A stretch of 64,000 bases of DNA from Anoplolepis gracilipes (lineage: Eukaryota; Arthropoda; Insecta; Hymenoptera; Formicidae), in the NCBI RefSeq assembly GCF_047496725.1, contig NW_027328667.1, positions 900,001 through 964,000 of the forward strand, written 5' to 3'. Made by a program: the position numbers and the translations under genes. The notes under the pieces are model-generated. The model was not told where the DNA came from, made no database searches, and was given only the letters and a program-made list of their open reading frames with translations. Shown piece by piece: positions 31,485-44,088 of the stretch. Every line of letters starts with the position of its first letter. Position 1 is the stretch's first letter.

Positions 31485-34285
31485 AGCGACGCACAACGAT
31501 CCTCAGAATATCTCTCATCGTTCGTATGAGCGACAACGAAGCCTCATAATAGGCAACAACAATGCTCAGGACATGGGGATTGAATCTACACTGAATTCAA
31601 GCATTCTCTCAAGAACAAAAATACCTCCAAGTGTAAATAAAGATATCGATAATGACTGAATTTGTGATGATCAGATCTTCGCTGAACACACAATATTATT
31701 ATTACCGATAACGTAACACTCAACATCAGAATTTTTAATGAGAAATTGTGAACTTATTCGTGATATTACTAAGTCGTGAAATTACTCACCTATAATAAAC
31801 AAGCCAGATCAAACCAATTAACTCTAAATGTTTAACAAATGAGGAGGAAAGAAAGCATGCCGATGATTCCATTCGGCGCGACGTAAGAAAGAAAAGAATA
31901 TGCACGATTAATTCGTCTTCAGTATTCTTCATTTTTCTCACGTGTGATAAATTTTGATAGCACTTCTGTATGAAGAAAGTATATCCGCTCCACAACTGTA
32001 AACAGCCGTCATGTATTCTTATCTCTTCGTTTTTTTTCTTGTCTTTATCTAGAAATAAATAAAAGGCCACTGGTGAACGCTTCACTCAAACAATAAGAAT
32101 GACGCTTAAGTTTAGTCGATGATGAATGATCTCTTTCACACATACTAATATATAAAATATTATCATTGCGCCTAATTTGAAGATCCTAACCAAGCATATG
32201 ATAGCGAAATATCTGAATATTGAATGTAGAAAGTAAGATAGAGAAAAGCGAGAAGTACAGAATATTTCAGGTAACGTGATCCATTCATGTTCTTAACAAA
32301 TATTGAAACTAATAAAGTGGATAAGCGGTTTAAAATGATTAAACTAGATAATTATAGATATAGCTTTCATTGTAAATTTACATTTACAGATAAGTAAACG
32401 GCTCATTTTACGTGTCAAGTATTCTATCAAATTGGTTAGATAGTATTAACGAAAAGCTGAATCAGAAGCAAAGATTCTTTTGTGAAAATATATACATACA
32501 CAATTTATCACACGTTATACGTTGAAGCCCAGAGAAATTGTCGTTTATTCAATCTGATGAAAAGTAGAAGACATATAGAATGCGAATCTTGCTCACTTTA
32601 TAAGAAAAATACGCTGAATGCTGGAATGAAAAAAAGCGATTTATAGTTGGTTTATGCGTCATATGCACTGTGGAAGAGTTATCACTTTGACATTACTGAA
32701 AGTAGTAACACGCAAAATTCTGATGTGTTTTCTTCGTGGAATACATTGATGAACTATTTCTATGACACAATCGAATGCTGTCAGCTAATTCGAAATTTCT
32801 ACTTGTAGCCTGCATACTATTTTAAGTACAACATTGTTATGCTACACTACTACTATTATTATTACTACTACTTTTATTATTATTGTAACTAATATATTAT
32901 TATACTGTTAGACAATTGCTAATCTATTATCGTACTATTACCGCTATTACTATTACAAATCACTGTTGTAATATTACAGTTCTTAGAAGAGACGCAATGT
33001 TGGAGGCGCTTTTAAGTGCACATTCTCCATTTGTACTGATTATACCTATCGTGTCCAGCAATATCAAAAACCAACAGACCAAGAAAATACGAATCGAATG
33101 TATATACGGGAAATTTCAGTAATCCACCTGATTACTCGAGATACACTAAATATTACTTATATTTATATAAGGAGATACGACCGTCTTGCTGTTGTTATTG
33201 CGCTATTCGCTATTGAATACGTGGAAAAATATTTCTTAATATAGTGAGACATATAGATACACAATACAAACGCACGCACGCACGCACACGCGTACATACG
33301 AACGACGCGAATGCGCATTTAAATTCAAAAGACATGTAAGGATTGATATCTCTGATGGCGGTTAGCACTAATCTTAATTCATTACACACACACAACACAC
33401 ACAACACACACACACACACAAAAGATATATTCAGTTAACATACAGTTTATAAAACTCGAATTATTTTTTCTCTTATTTATCTTATGTTTACATAATAAGA
33501 AATCTTACATTTTTTTTAATACTGTATTGATGTTGTAATTACTGTGATTTAATGTTAGGAAAAAATATTTAGATACTTCGTATATATTGCTAACTGACGT
33601 CCAAGGAATCAACCCTGAATAATAGATACTTATTAATACAGATCTCGCCTAACTGCCAAAGGATTTTCAGTCTTACTGGTATATAGATATATGTATTTTT
33701 CTCTAACTTTAGAATCTTTTTTCGCACATTGTAAAACAGCAAAATAGAATCGTCTTCTGAAAGATTATGCAACTAACTATCGATGTCATTTTCAGTAAAA
33801 CACCCAAATAGAAATTTAATTTAATGTCGCTTAATCTTTAAATGCATTTTCTTGTCGTTCAACAATGTTTACCACCTTATTGATTTTTATGAGAAAAATA
33901 TTAAAAAATAAAATAACAAACATACAATATCACACACGCGCAGCATTCTAATTTTATAATAATTAATTTGAATAGTTGCTGATAAGCATCGTTATCAATG
34001 ACAAAATTAAAGAAATTAAAGTAATTGAAATTAATTGTTACAGTTCTTTAATAAATAATTAAAATTATTATGTATTTCCCAAAATTGCATACAATTTTAT
34101 TGGATTACCTTAAAATAAACCTTAAACAATAGCATCTCGTTAATTTTGGTCTTAATTTTGGGAGTAAAAAATGTTTGGAAAAAATTAAAATTAATAATAT
34201 ATTCCTAGTACGGGCTATAATACAAGCTACACAATCATTGCATTTGCGCAATTGCACATAAAAAGTTGTCTACATATAATGATTT

Positions 34286-34330
34286 GTTCATGTGATTATT
34301 CATGTGATTGTTCATGTGATTGTTCATGTT
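34286..34330. repeat. 12-bp tandem repeat TTCATGTGATTG
   Basis: Three and a half copies, almost identical. Confidence 0.85.
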
Positions 34331-35379
34331 TATTATGACAGAAAAGATCCGATATTAATGTTTTTAAAAATACGTATAAAGGAATATCAAAATTAACAAG
34401 ACTCTACTGTATTTTCCTGTTATCATATTGATATTTATTAATATCAATATAATCTTCAGAAAAATAAATGTAATAACAAATGAAAAGAATGCATTTTATG
34501 GAAGACATTTTTTGATTAATTTACATAAAGCTATTTCGAGATCTTTGTTATGTAATTTTTTTTAGAATAATAAAAATGATTCGATAGTATTTTACGAAAT
34601 CGTTGTTTAGATAAACCGTATTATAAAGTTATAAGCAAAATATACTTAAAATAGAATAAGAGAAACATGAAATAAGAAATAATAAGAAAAAACGATAAAA
34701 TAAAGGAATATAAAATAATTTTAAAAAAATACTTATATTCGTATACGAATATTGCACCTCTTTCAGGAGATACCTGCAATATAAAATGTAGATTATGTAT
34801 GCAAAAATAAATAAAAGTTTTTTGAACACATATATGTAAGGTCAGAAAAGTAAGCGAAAAATAAATGTCTTCAGTATAAAATTTCCAAAATATATGAAAA
34901 ATTCCCACTTTTTTACTCTATAATACTACGAGATCGCGAAGGACAAGAGAATAAGGGAAATAGTAACATGATTAAATTACTTCTTGTCTTTTCTTACGCA
35001 AGCAAGTTTAACCCTTTCACTACTACGGGCAATTATAGTCGTTTGCGACAAAACGCTGTTATGTTTACAAATATTTATTTCAATGTTTAATTAAAATAAA
35101 GATAAATTTATTACAAAATTATAAATACCTTATTTTAAAGAAAAGCTCTTTCTCTCTCAAAAAGCATTATAAAGGAAAGAAAAAAGAAAAGACAAGAAGA
35201 AAATAATGGAAAGGGAAACATGGAACAAGTGTATGTGTGTGCGTGTGCGCGCGCGTGCGTGTGCGTGTGTGTGCCTGAATATGTGCGTGTGCGTGTACGT
35301 ATGTGTGTGCGCGCGCGCGCGTGTGTGTATGTGTGTGTGTAACTATATATAAAATATAATTATAACATAGATAAGTATT

Positions 35380-35527
35380 GTAAAGCTCAGATTATTAAAG
35401 ATTAAAGATTGAAGATTGAAATTTGATTAATCTAAACGAAAGGAGTTAAATTTTTTTACTCTTATTGATCAAATTTATTCAATGTTCAGTCTTAATCTTT
35501 AATACGTAATCTGATATGAGCTTTATG
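35380..35527. repeat. Small imperfect hairpin
   Basis: aaagctcagattattaaaga and following bases are mirrored by taatctttaatacgtaatct and gagcttt about 90 bases later. It may be a MITE remnant or chance in AT-rich DNA. Confidence 0.45.
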
Positions 35528-36880
35528 ATTCATATAAATTATATTAAAAATAATTTTAAAGCGCAGCCGTTATGCCAAAAGAATTGCAATATTTATCAAA
35601 AAGGTGAAAGAATCAAATAATTAAATCGTGAATTGACTTATAAAAATTCTAAGATGTTTTTAACTAATTTGAATATAACTAAGCAAATGAATATAAAAGC
35701 AAAAAATAATAATAATAATAATTTCACAGATGTCAACGAAACAGTTAATAAAATTAATATTTTATCTCAAGATATTAATGAAAAGAGTGAGTCAAATGTA
35801 AAATCACTGTCTGATAGAGCAAACAACGAGGAGCATAATGTTGAAGCACAAAATTATATTTCTGATATAAATAATATTTCTGATTGTAGCAATAATACAG
35901 GAATATACAGGAAAGTTTACAAAAATTAGTTATAGAAAGAAATATTGTACATAATACTGTTAACGAATTACTTAATATTTTAAGGAAACATGACCATGTA
36001 AATTTGCCTAAAGATGTGAGGGTATTACTTCAACGGTCACGAAATGCATCTATAAATTTTAAATCTCTGGGAAGTAACCGCTATATTCATTTTGGTATTT
36101 CCTCTAAAACGATCCATACAATTATATTCTGAATTTATTGTAAGAAATAAAATAAGGTAATTATATAGTTTAGGAGAGGCACCTTCAATGACCTTGACAT
36201 ATGTTGTCATCACCCTGAATAACCTTCAAAAGGTTTTACCGCTCGTTGTTTATTAAAAAGTTATAAATAAAAAAAGTTTCATAAATAGGACATAATTTTC
36301 CCATATTATGTATATTTAATGAAGTGTACTTTTAATGAATCTATTTATTTAAATGTACGCTTTATTATTATGTGTGAAATATAAAAATTCATGTAGTAAC
36401 ATTTTCTGTTTACTTTCTAACAATAAAATTTAACTAATTCAACCCAACCTATGTTATGAAACCAAATCTCTTTCATACCTCAGATACTGGTTCGGTTGGG
36501 TTAGTTTCTTGGAGTAGGGGTGCAAAGGAACGGAGCCCTTCCTGCGCCCCTGTATTTAATATATCAAATAAATAGATCCATTAAATATACGCTTTATTAT
36601 TATGTGTGAGATGTAAAAATTCATGTAGCAGCATCTCCTGTTTACTTTCTAACACTGAAATTTAATAAATAATTGGGAATAAGTAGGCATCAAGAGCTAA
36701 ACAACCATTGTTATGTACAAAAAGTAAAAGTATATTAATGTTCCGTAGATGTAGAACCTAACCTAACCCAAATTTAAAAATTATAAACATATATACAAGA
36801 ATAATAAAATTAACATTTAGAACTTAAAAATTAAAAAGCATGAAAAAATTACATCTGTTTGTTAACAATATGTATGTGCG

Positions 36881-36912
36881 GACGTTTCGACTCATCTTTG
36901 AGTCGTCCTCAG
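36881..36912 (-). ncRNA. Hammerhead-ribozyme-like core (candidate)
   Basis: The minus strand reads CTGAGGA, then GACTC-AAAGAT-GAGTC as a stem-loop, then GAAAC and GTC. CUGANGA, stem II and GAAA are the conserved core of hammerhead ribozymes, and very short stem III forms are known from Penelope-like elements. One unpaired C stands between CTGAGGA and the stem, and stem I/III pairing is not evident. It may be only a dispersed GACGTTTCG repeat. Confidence 0.3.
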
Positions 36913-37887
36913 CGCAAAAGGTTGACATAATTATAAATAAAAGCTATAAATCTCGGAAAATCTTCGCAAAAGTAAATTAGAGATTAGATCGAATATCGAT
37001 AAGAAACTAATGAGTGTATAATCATTTGTGCAATCTGTCGGAGAACATTTAAAGAGCGACAATAGTTTATTATTAATTATGATGAGTTCGCGGTTCCCTT
37101 AGAGTTTAGAGCATATTGCACCATGTCTAATTTGTGAGTAAGGAGGCTCGAAGCTGAGATTGGCTCAAAAGATTGTCTGTAAAAACCGCGTGAGCAATGT
37201 AAGCATCATTCAAGACGGTCCATTTCCAAATTAAAAAATTAAAAATTAAAAATTTTTTTTTGTTATGTAAAGGTTAACCATAAATTTTATGGTAAAAATT
37301 AAGAAGTAATGTTATGTCAATTAAAAATCATGTAAAAAATTAAAATATGTGTAAAAGTCATGATGTAAAAATTGGAGTCTAATAAGTTAATGAGTCATAA
37401 TATTGTATGTGCAAAAAGATGTTTTAATTTGTCAAAAATGATATGTAAAATAGAGAATTTTGGAATTAATATTTATGGAATCTGTATATAGAACCGATAA
37501 AGTGGACGAACGTAATAACTTACGTTGCTTTGTGGAACATCTTTGTTGTAAATGAATGCCGTTAACAGAACTCTTCAAAAATTTTTTTATCACTAGCTAT
37601 TCTCCACGAAGATTACAAATGACAAAAATAACCGTTTAACTGTATTTATTTTCACTGAAATTTAACTATTGAAATTTACAACAAGTCATGTTGATGAATG
37701 AAAATTAACTGACAATGAGAAAGATTCGTTATAATGTGTTTATACGCAGCATGAATTATCATTTTACACAGGTTGGGTTGAGTCAGTTTTTTCTTGGGGT
37801 GAGAATGCGAAGAAAGGGATGGAGTCCCTCCTCCCCCCACGCATTTGTTAACTATCATTACACGGTATCATATGAGTCCTTAACTTC

Positions 37888-38262
37888 AAAAATTACGAAT
37901 TCCATTTAAAATCAGAATTAAGTTTTGGAGGTTTCAATTTTTCATGTATTTCAGGTACACATGGATATATATGTGTAAGCCACATATTCTCTGCTATAAT
38001 AAGAAATACAAACTCTTTCATAAAGCTTAACTTATAACAGAGAATATGTTCTTGATTAACTGAAAATTATGTCCTACTTATGAAACTTTTTTGTTTCATA
38101 AAGTTAAGCTTGTTATAAGTTAAGCTTTATGAGAGAGTTTGTATTTCTTATTACAGCAGAGAATATGTGGCTTACACATATATATCCATGTGTACCTGAA
38201 ATACATGAAAAATTGAAACCTCCAAAACTTAATTCTGATTTTAAATGGAATTCGTAATTTTT
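37888..38262. repeat. Near-perfect palindrome, 151-bp arms
   Basis: 37888-38038 (aaattacgaattccatttaa to aagcttaacttataac) is mirrored by 38112-38262 with few differences. A 73-base spacer contains agaatatgttcttgattaac. It forms the right third of the element at 36157-38375. Confidence 0.9.
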
Positions 38263-39763
38263 AATAAACAACAAGCGACGGTTAAAACCTTTTGAAGGTT
38301 ACTCAGGGTGATGACCTTGACAACATATGTCAAGGTCAAGATCATTGAAGGTACCAACCTAAACTATATAATTATCTAAAATAAAATTAAATATTAATAT
38401 TAATGGTCTGCCACTTTCTGAAAGTTCAGGAAGTCAATTTTGGCCCATAATGACATTTATTGAAGATGTAGATATGTATACATTACCTTTTATAATTGGT
38501 ACTTATCATGGTATGTGCAAATGACGTAACCATGTTTTATTTGATCTTGTTAATGAATTTACTCTTCCTTTTCAAAATGGCATCATTGTTTATAATAAAA
38601 AATATATAGTAACTCTAAATGCAATATTATGTAATGCTCAGGCGAAATCGTTTATTACCTACACAAAAAATGATATAGGCTATTTTTCTTGCTCAAAATG
38701 TATTCAGGAAGGTGACTTTGTACATAATAGAATAATTTTTCCAGAAACTGGCAACATTTTACGTACAGACAACACATTAAAAAATCGTATACATATTGTA
38801 CATCACACAAGTGATTTCATATTAAAACAACTTGGCATTGAAATGGTATCTCAAATCCCATTAGATTATATGCATCTTGTCTACTTAAGTGTTGTTAAAT
38901 GATTGTTGCAATTATGGGTTAGAGAAAATAAAAATATTAGATTATCTTCATAGGCTGCAAATTCAATTTCACGTTACTTAATTGCATTAATATCCTTAAT
39001 TTGTGAGAAGACCTAGAGGTTTAGATGATATTGATAAATTAAAGGCAATAAAATTTTGCCAATTTTTGTTTTATACAGGAATTGTTGTTATAAAATCAGT
39101 ATTGCTTACCAATTGCTACAATGACTTTCTTTCTCTTAATATTGACATCAAAATATTAACTGATCAACAATTATGTATGCCATTCAATACTTATGCGAAA
39201 TCGTTGTTATTGTATTTTGTTTCAAACTATGAAAATCTTTATGGCGACGAATATGTCGCATAACATTCACAATCTTCTACATCTTTCCATTTCAATAATG
39301 TATAAAGTTTTGCTTTTTTAGATAACTTCATTTATTTTAAATTTGAAAATTATGCAAAAAATAAAAAAAATTATATTAATCAAGTGTATTCTTAGAGGAG
39401 TTTCCTAATCGTATTTTTAAAGAATTAAAGCTTTCAGTTTGATCATATAAAAGGCAACAATATCCAATTGTTCTTTATAAGAAAAATCATTTCTCATGTC
39501 CAATTTAAAATTGCAGTCAATCATACTGATAACTGCTCTGTACTTAATGATAAATCTATAATATTTATCTTAGATATAATTAAAGAAGAGTATGTTTGTC
39601 ATATTCGTGCAAAACGTTTTTTAAATCTAAAGTTTTTTTTTTATATATCTTGCTCTTCAAAAAGCTTTAGAATATTTAAAATATCAAATACTACTACTGC
39701 AGATATAATTAAAATTTCAGTAACACAAATAAAAAAAATGTTTAAAAATGAAATGTTTTGATG

Positions 39764-40640
39764 AATTTGGTTCTTATATTGTAATACTATTGCAAGCCTA
39801 ATAATTAGATGTTATAACTTTGGTTGTAGTTACATTTTTTTCATTTTTGTATGCGTACGCATTATATGATAAAATTTATGCATCGTAAATAACAAGTTTC
39901 TTTTACCTTTACATTAAATATTGCAAATAGAAAGTCCTTATTTACGGATTTCTAATTCACGGATAACAATATTACAAAGGTGAGTACAATATTTTACTTT
40001 AAAAAAACTATGCTTTATTTTATACAAAATGAATGGAAAACAAAAATTTAGAACTGATTTTGTCAATATTCTGTTTGGTAATCTTGTTTTTTATAAATTT
40101 GCAATATATTTATAAGCAAAATTAAGTAAAGTTTCAAGTTATTAATATACATATATCAAGTATGTAACAAAGTTAAAACAAGTTTGGCATGAAAATTGAG
40201 TTATTTCATCTCAATTAGAGTTATGTCCATTGAAAAATGATATATTTAACACTTCCTTTTTGTTATTGAAATTATTGATGTCATTATAAATTAATTCATG
40301 TTTTCAGTTTTTGAAATATTGGATATTTTCCATATTACAAAAGATGTGCTCCAAAAGTAATAAGTACGTGATGATAAAATTTTTATCTAATCCTACATAC
40401 TCTAAAATTCCGACAACATGGCTTTTTAAAGATAATGATATTTAGCAATGCTGGTAATCACCTCGATTGGCAATTAATGTAGGGAAGAGTGGGGTTAGTT
40501 GTTACAAATTTTACTTAATAATTTTTAAACCGAATATTTTGAGCCCAGAGATGTTCCGGTCTTGCCTTGACCGGTTAGATCATGTCCAAATCTTGCCTTG
40601 ACTAGTTGAATCATGTAAGATAAGACTATCGAAAAGTGAA
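39764..40640. other. No gene recognised
   Basis: AT-rich DNA following the transposase relic; it may include its 3' end. A word pair tcttgccttgaccggttaga / tcttgccttgactagttgaa at 40560-40612 is a short tandem repeat of about 46 bases. Confidence 0.4.
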
Positions 40641-40860
40641 TATTTTACGAGATATTTTGAATTTTTGCAAACTGCAACTTTGGAGCTTTATAACTCGAAA
40701 AGTACTCAATGAAGAAGCATTTGATTATAGTGTTTTGGAAAGCTCTCGAGGTCAGCTACAAGAATATGTAATAAAAAATAGGGGATGCCATTTAAAAAAA
40801 TTGAGGTGAATAACATAAAATTACATAAAATTAGAGCTGTCTTATACATAAGGAATTAGC
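40641..40860 (-). repeat. Fragment of the family C element core
   Basis: On the minus strand ttttttattacatattcttg, tagctgacctcgagagcttt and ccaaaacactataatcaaat match the cores at 4930-5040, 5915-6000 and 24275-24365. Confidence 0.65.
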
Positions 40861-40873
40861 AGTCTAGTATTAT

Positions 40874-40947
40874 ATAGAAGACTGTGACACACATACACAC
40901 ACACTCACACACACACATATAGTAGTAGTAGTAGTAGTAGTAGTCGT
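40874..40947. repeat. (CA)n and (TAG)n tracts at the LINE 3' end
   Basis: CA repeats are followed by eight TAG units at 40920-40944. On the minus strand the TAG run is the (CTA)n tail of the LINE fragment that follows. Confidence 0.8.
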
Positions 40948-42160
40948 TTATTTTGGGTCCCCTTGGGGTTTCTAACTCTTACAACTTTGCAAGTGTTTTC
41001 TGGAGAACACCCACCCCTTACAATCTCCTTCTTACTCTCACTTCAGTACATTCCTCCGTCCTATTAACATCTCTCGCAACTTAACCTATGTATTGTCCTT
41101 TTTTCCTAAATCCCCCTCACTCCTTACCCCCTCCTACTGTATACCCTCTCTCTCCTTTTCTTCTCTCTCATACCTTCTTATATCTAGCCGCCACTCTCAC
41201 TCATAACCCTCTCCATTCCTCTCTCTCCCTCTCTCTCACTCCTATTCTCCTCCTTCTCTTATTCCACACTCACTCTCCTCTATCATCCTGCCCTCGATAC
41301 CACATCCCTCACTGAACCCTTGCTCTCCCCTCAATTCACTTTCCTCTCCTGAACTACCTAACTCTCCCCCCTTTTCTCTCCGTGCCTGGCCCTCTTCGAT
41401 CTTACACACTTCTTCCCTCTCCCTCTCTTCGGCCCACCCTTTTTTTTTCTCTTCTCCCTGACTTTCCTCTACTTTCCTCCCCCCTTTATCATGTTTCCCT
41501 CTTCTCTCTTCTTTCCTTTTTCTTCTACTTCCTCCCGTTCTTACCGTCCCATCCTTTCCGTTCTCTTATCTTCTTCTCCTTCCTTTCTCTCCTTTCGCTC
41601 TCACCCTCTTCTTCCTTCCTCCTTTCTGTTCCTTTTCTCTCCTCTTCCGCCACCCTTCATTTCTTTCTTCTTCTTCTTTTTCCCTTCTGTCCCCCTTCCT
41701 CTCTCATGCCCTCTTCTTCTCTTTCTTACTCTCCCTCGCTGCATCCGATTCTTTGATAATCCTCTTCATCCTCCCTCTCTCCTTCCTCTGTCATCATCCA
41801 TGCTTCTCTCCATCTTAGCCTCTTTCTTCTGCTTATTCCTCTCTTCACTCTGTCTATCGCCCTTCCTTCTCCTAGCCTTTCACCACATGTATCTCCAATT
41901 GCACCTGTCAGCTCTTTGAAACATTCTTCTTCCCCTTCCTTCCATTCCTTACTCTCCTCACTCTTCTTGCTATTCCTCTCCAACCTTCGTCTCTCCCCGC
42001 TTTCTGTTTCTTTTCTCTCATCCACCGCAACCCCTCATCTCCTCGTTCCTCTCTCTCATCTGTCCCCCCTCCTCTCTCTTCGCCCTCTTCTTCTCCTCCT
42101 TACTCTCTCTCGCTGCTTGCTTGTGGTCCTTTAATAATTCTCTTCATCAATTCTCTTCAT
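40945..42160 (-). pseudogene. 3' fragment of the purine-rich LINE family
   Basis: The minus strand is strongly purine-biased like the copy at 53050-56684. It ends with accccaaggggacccaaaat, aacga and a (CTA)n tail; the 53-kb copy ends with accccaaggggaacaataaa. The reading frames are broken, and only basic/acidic low-complexity peptides are seen, with no clear RT block, so this is the distal ORF2/3' UTR part, truncated at its 5' side near 42160. A direct duplication with period about 374 bases is present (41627- and 42001-). Plus-strand frames across it are pyrimidine shadows. Confidence 0.65.
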
Positions 42161-42487
42161 GTTTTACAAACAATATGACCATATGAACATAGAAATGTTC
42201 AAATAACTTTGCGAAAAAAAATCGTAGAGACCTCAGCGACCTCGCGTTGTTTTCGTCTCGGAAAGCCCTTTCGAACAAGCCTTCACTCAACCCCACATGC
42301 CATTTAAGATTTTGTTGCTCCCTCCTCCCCCCGCCATATTGGATCCGCCATTTTGAATTTCAAAACGGGCCACATGACTTTCGAAAGTACTAGTAAAGAC
42401 TAATTTTTTGAGCTATCGAAGGTCTTTGTAGGTCGCTTCAAATTTTGGGCAGACAAGTGATCCGGTTGGCGCAATTCGTCCCATATA
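42161..42487. other. Unclassified repeat-like segment
   Basis: It contains ccgccatattggatccgcca and ttttgaatttcaaaa words. A similar aattcaaaatggcggattta occurs at 50476-50500. No gene. Confidence 0.35.
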
Positions 42488-42963
42488 CAGGGTGTCCCCG
42501 AATTGGTGGATCAACTCTCGTGGGTAGATAGAGCGTGTTAAACTGAAGAAAAAAATCTTATATTATTTTGCTAAATTCGCAATAATTAATGAGATATAAA
42601 TTAATAAAAATCGGCCAATCCGTGCCAGTATAAGCGCGGCACGAAGAAACCTCCCAGTTGTTACTTGATACTAGGCGCGCGGCAAGATATAAACGCAGAG
42701 CACACTGTACATGTCTCTTTCAGTACGCCCTTTGTACGTCCTTTGTAGAGCGCTCCGCCTACTGTCTCGCCGCGCGCCTAGTATCAAGTAATAAGTAGGA
42801 GGCTTCTTCGCGCCGCACGCTTATCCTGGCGCGTATTGGCCGATCTTTATTAATCTATATCTCATTAATTATTGCGAATTTAGCAAAATGATATAAGATT
42901 TTTCTTTTCAGTTTAACACGCTCTATCTACCCACGAGAGTTGATCCGCCAATTCGGGGATACC

Positions 42964-42966
<3 letters not shown>
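42488..42966. mobile_element. Family A hairpin MITE, complete copy
   Basis: The ends CAGGGTGTCCCCGAATTGGT and its complement ccaattcggggataccctg are intact. The arms contain gggtagatagagcgtgttaa, ttgctaaattcgcaataatt and the GC-rich gttacttgatactaggcgcg word. The symmetry holds almost to the centre near 42730. A (TA)n run follows at 42967-42996. Confidence 0.88.
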
Positions 42967-42994
<28 letters not shown>

Positions 42995-42999
42995 ATCGC

Positions 43000-43175
43000 G
43001 GTAAAACTTATGCCGAAACCAGTAAAGTTCGACACTACGTTTTTAATACTTTTCATAATAAATTATAAATACATTTATAAATTATAATTTATAAACTTAT
43101 AATTTATTATGAGTGAAAGCATTAATAAAGTCACAGTATTGAATTTTTACTGGTTCCGGCCATAAGTTTTATTAC
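43000..43175. mobile_element. ~175-bp MITE
   Basis: gtaaaacttatgccgaaacc and cagtaaa at the left are mirrored by tttttactggttccggccat and aagttttattac at the right. Its AT-rich centre (aataaattataaatac...) is also symmetric. Confidence 0.75.
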
Positions 43176-44084
43176 AAATATTATGGATAGAGACAGAGAG
43201 AGAGAGAAAGAAAGAAATTCCACAAACATAAAAAAGAATATATTTTTTTATCCAAATAACCTTTTATTTTGTAATATATTATTTTTTTAATATTTATTTT
43301 TTTAATATTTATCTTTTTATATATTTTATTTATTCTTACATACGTTATATGTTACATATTTTATTCATTTTATTTAAAAAAACAAAAAATAAAGCAATAA
43401 ACAAGTGTCAAAAATTGCTCCTTCTCAAGAAATCTCGACTTATTTTTTATATTGCCACAATCCTAAACAAGAATAAAAAGAAGGAAAAACATGCATTGGC
43501 CTCTTGTACAATATATCACGATGTTTTACATTTGATTTTAATCTCTTGGCTGTATACGTTACTGATATCGATGTCTCTTTAGCTGATCGTAATGCTTCCG
43601 ATATGTTTTTAAACTCAGCAATTGTTAATTTATTTAAATGTACAGAAGCAACATCTAGAATAAAAATACTTATTTTAAATAAATACTTTATTTAGTTATA
43701 AATTTATTATAAAGATTTATATAAAATATATCTTAAAATATAAAAATTTTCGAAGTACGTTCTTTTATGTGGAGTATCTCGAAATTCAACGACAATATAT
43801 AGGTTTGTAATATAAAAATTCTCTTTGAAAAATTAAGTAAAAGTATATATTTATGGTTTTTTGTTCCAAGAAATAATTTCTAAAATATAAGGATTTAATT
43901 GTGACAAGGATTTAAAATTAATTATAGACTCATTACATTTATGTGAATGAATTGAATATGCTATAACAATATTATAGTGCAATTCAGAAACAAAAAGACC
44001 GCCAGATTATAGCAATTGACCATGAAAACTCTCTTTAAGTTTTTATGTCTAAATAATTATTATTTATAAGATAAAAAATTCTAA
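43176..44084. other. No gene recognised
   Basis: AT-rich with a short (GA)n at about 43190-43215. No convincing coding frame or repeat. Confidence 0.4.
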
Positions 44085-44088
44085 ATAG

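Larger units (their letters stand above)
31485..35632. other. 3' UTR of the channel gene then intergenic DNA, few repeats
   Basis: The first few hundred bases are probably 3' untranslated region (AATAAA-like words near 31637 and 31795). The rest has no coding similarity in either strand. It contains (ACT/ATT)n near 32849-32885, GTGC/CA-type tracts near 33264-33290 and 33385-33421, and an alternating GT/GC tract at 35229-35340. Confidence 0.5.
36157..38375. mobile_element. 2.2-kb family B element splitting the transposase
   Basis: The ends taattatatagtttagg and its complement, followed by CTTCAATGACCTTGACATAT and ttaaaaggttttacc, form inverted repeats of about 105 bases (36157-36262 and 38262-38375). 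Inside are a 151-bp-arm palindrome, a direct duplication of about 90 bases (36345-36435, 36578-36668: cgctttattattatgtgtga), a ribozyme-like motif on the minus strand at 36881-36912, and a G-rich repeat at 36480-36560 and 37755-37850. No ORF. It separates NRYIHFGISS from NINGLPLSES of one transposase. Confidence 0.7.
35633..39763 (+). pseudogene. CACTA-like (Transposase_21-type) transposase relic, copy 1
   Basis: The N-terminal part (35633-36156) is Asn-rich and then reads LLNILRKHDHVNLPKDVRVL and NRYIHFGISS. After an insertion (36157-38375) it resumes at 38400 with NINGLPLSESSGSQFWPIMT, FIIGTYHG, LCNAQAKSFI, CSKCIQEGDF and IPLDYMHLVYLSVVK. Next comes RRPRGLDDIDKLKAIKFCQF, a NIHNLLHLS stretch, and a C-terminal NHTDNCSVL segment to 39763. 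The order (leader, xNIDGLPLSKSS, CxxC, PLDYMHLVCLGV, HNLLHL) equals that of the minus-strand copy at 50980-52520. Stops (for example TGA within YHGMCK) and frame changes make it inactive. Superfamily placement is by motif resemblance; a KDZ-type or related DDE family is an alternative. Confidence 0.68.

Noticed and set aside
41088..42134. Long Ser/Leu/Pro-rich plus frames
   Set aside because: Pyrimidine-strand shadows of the purine-rich LINE fragment on the minus strand.
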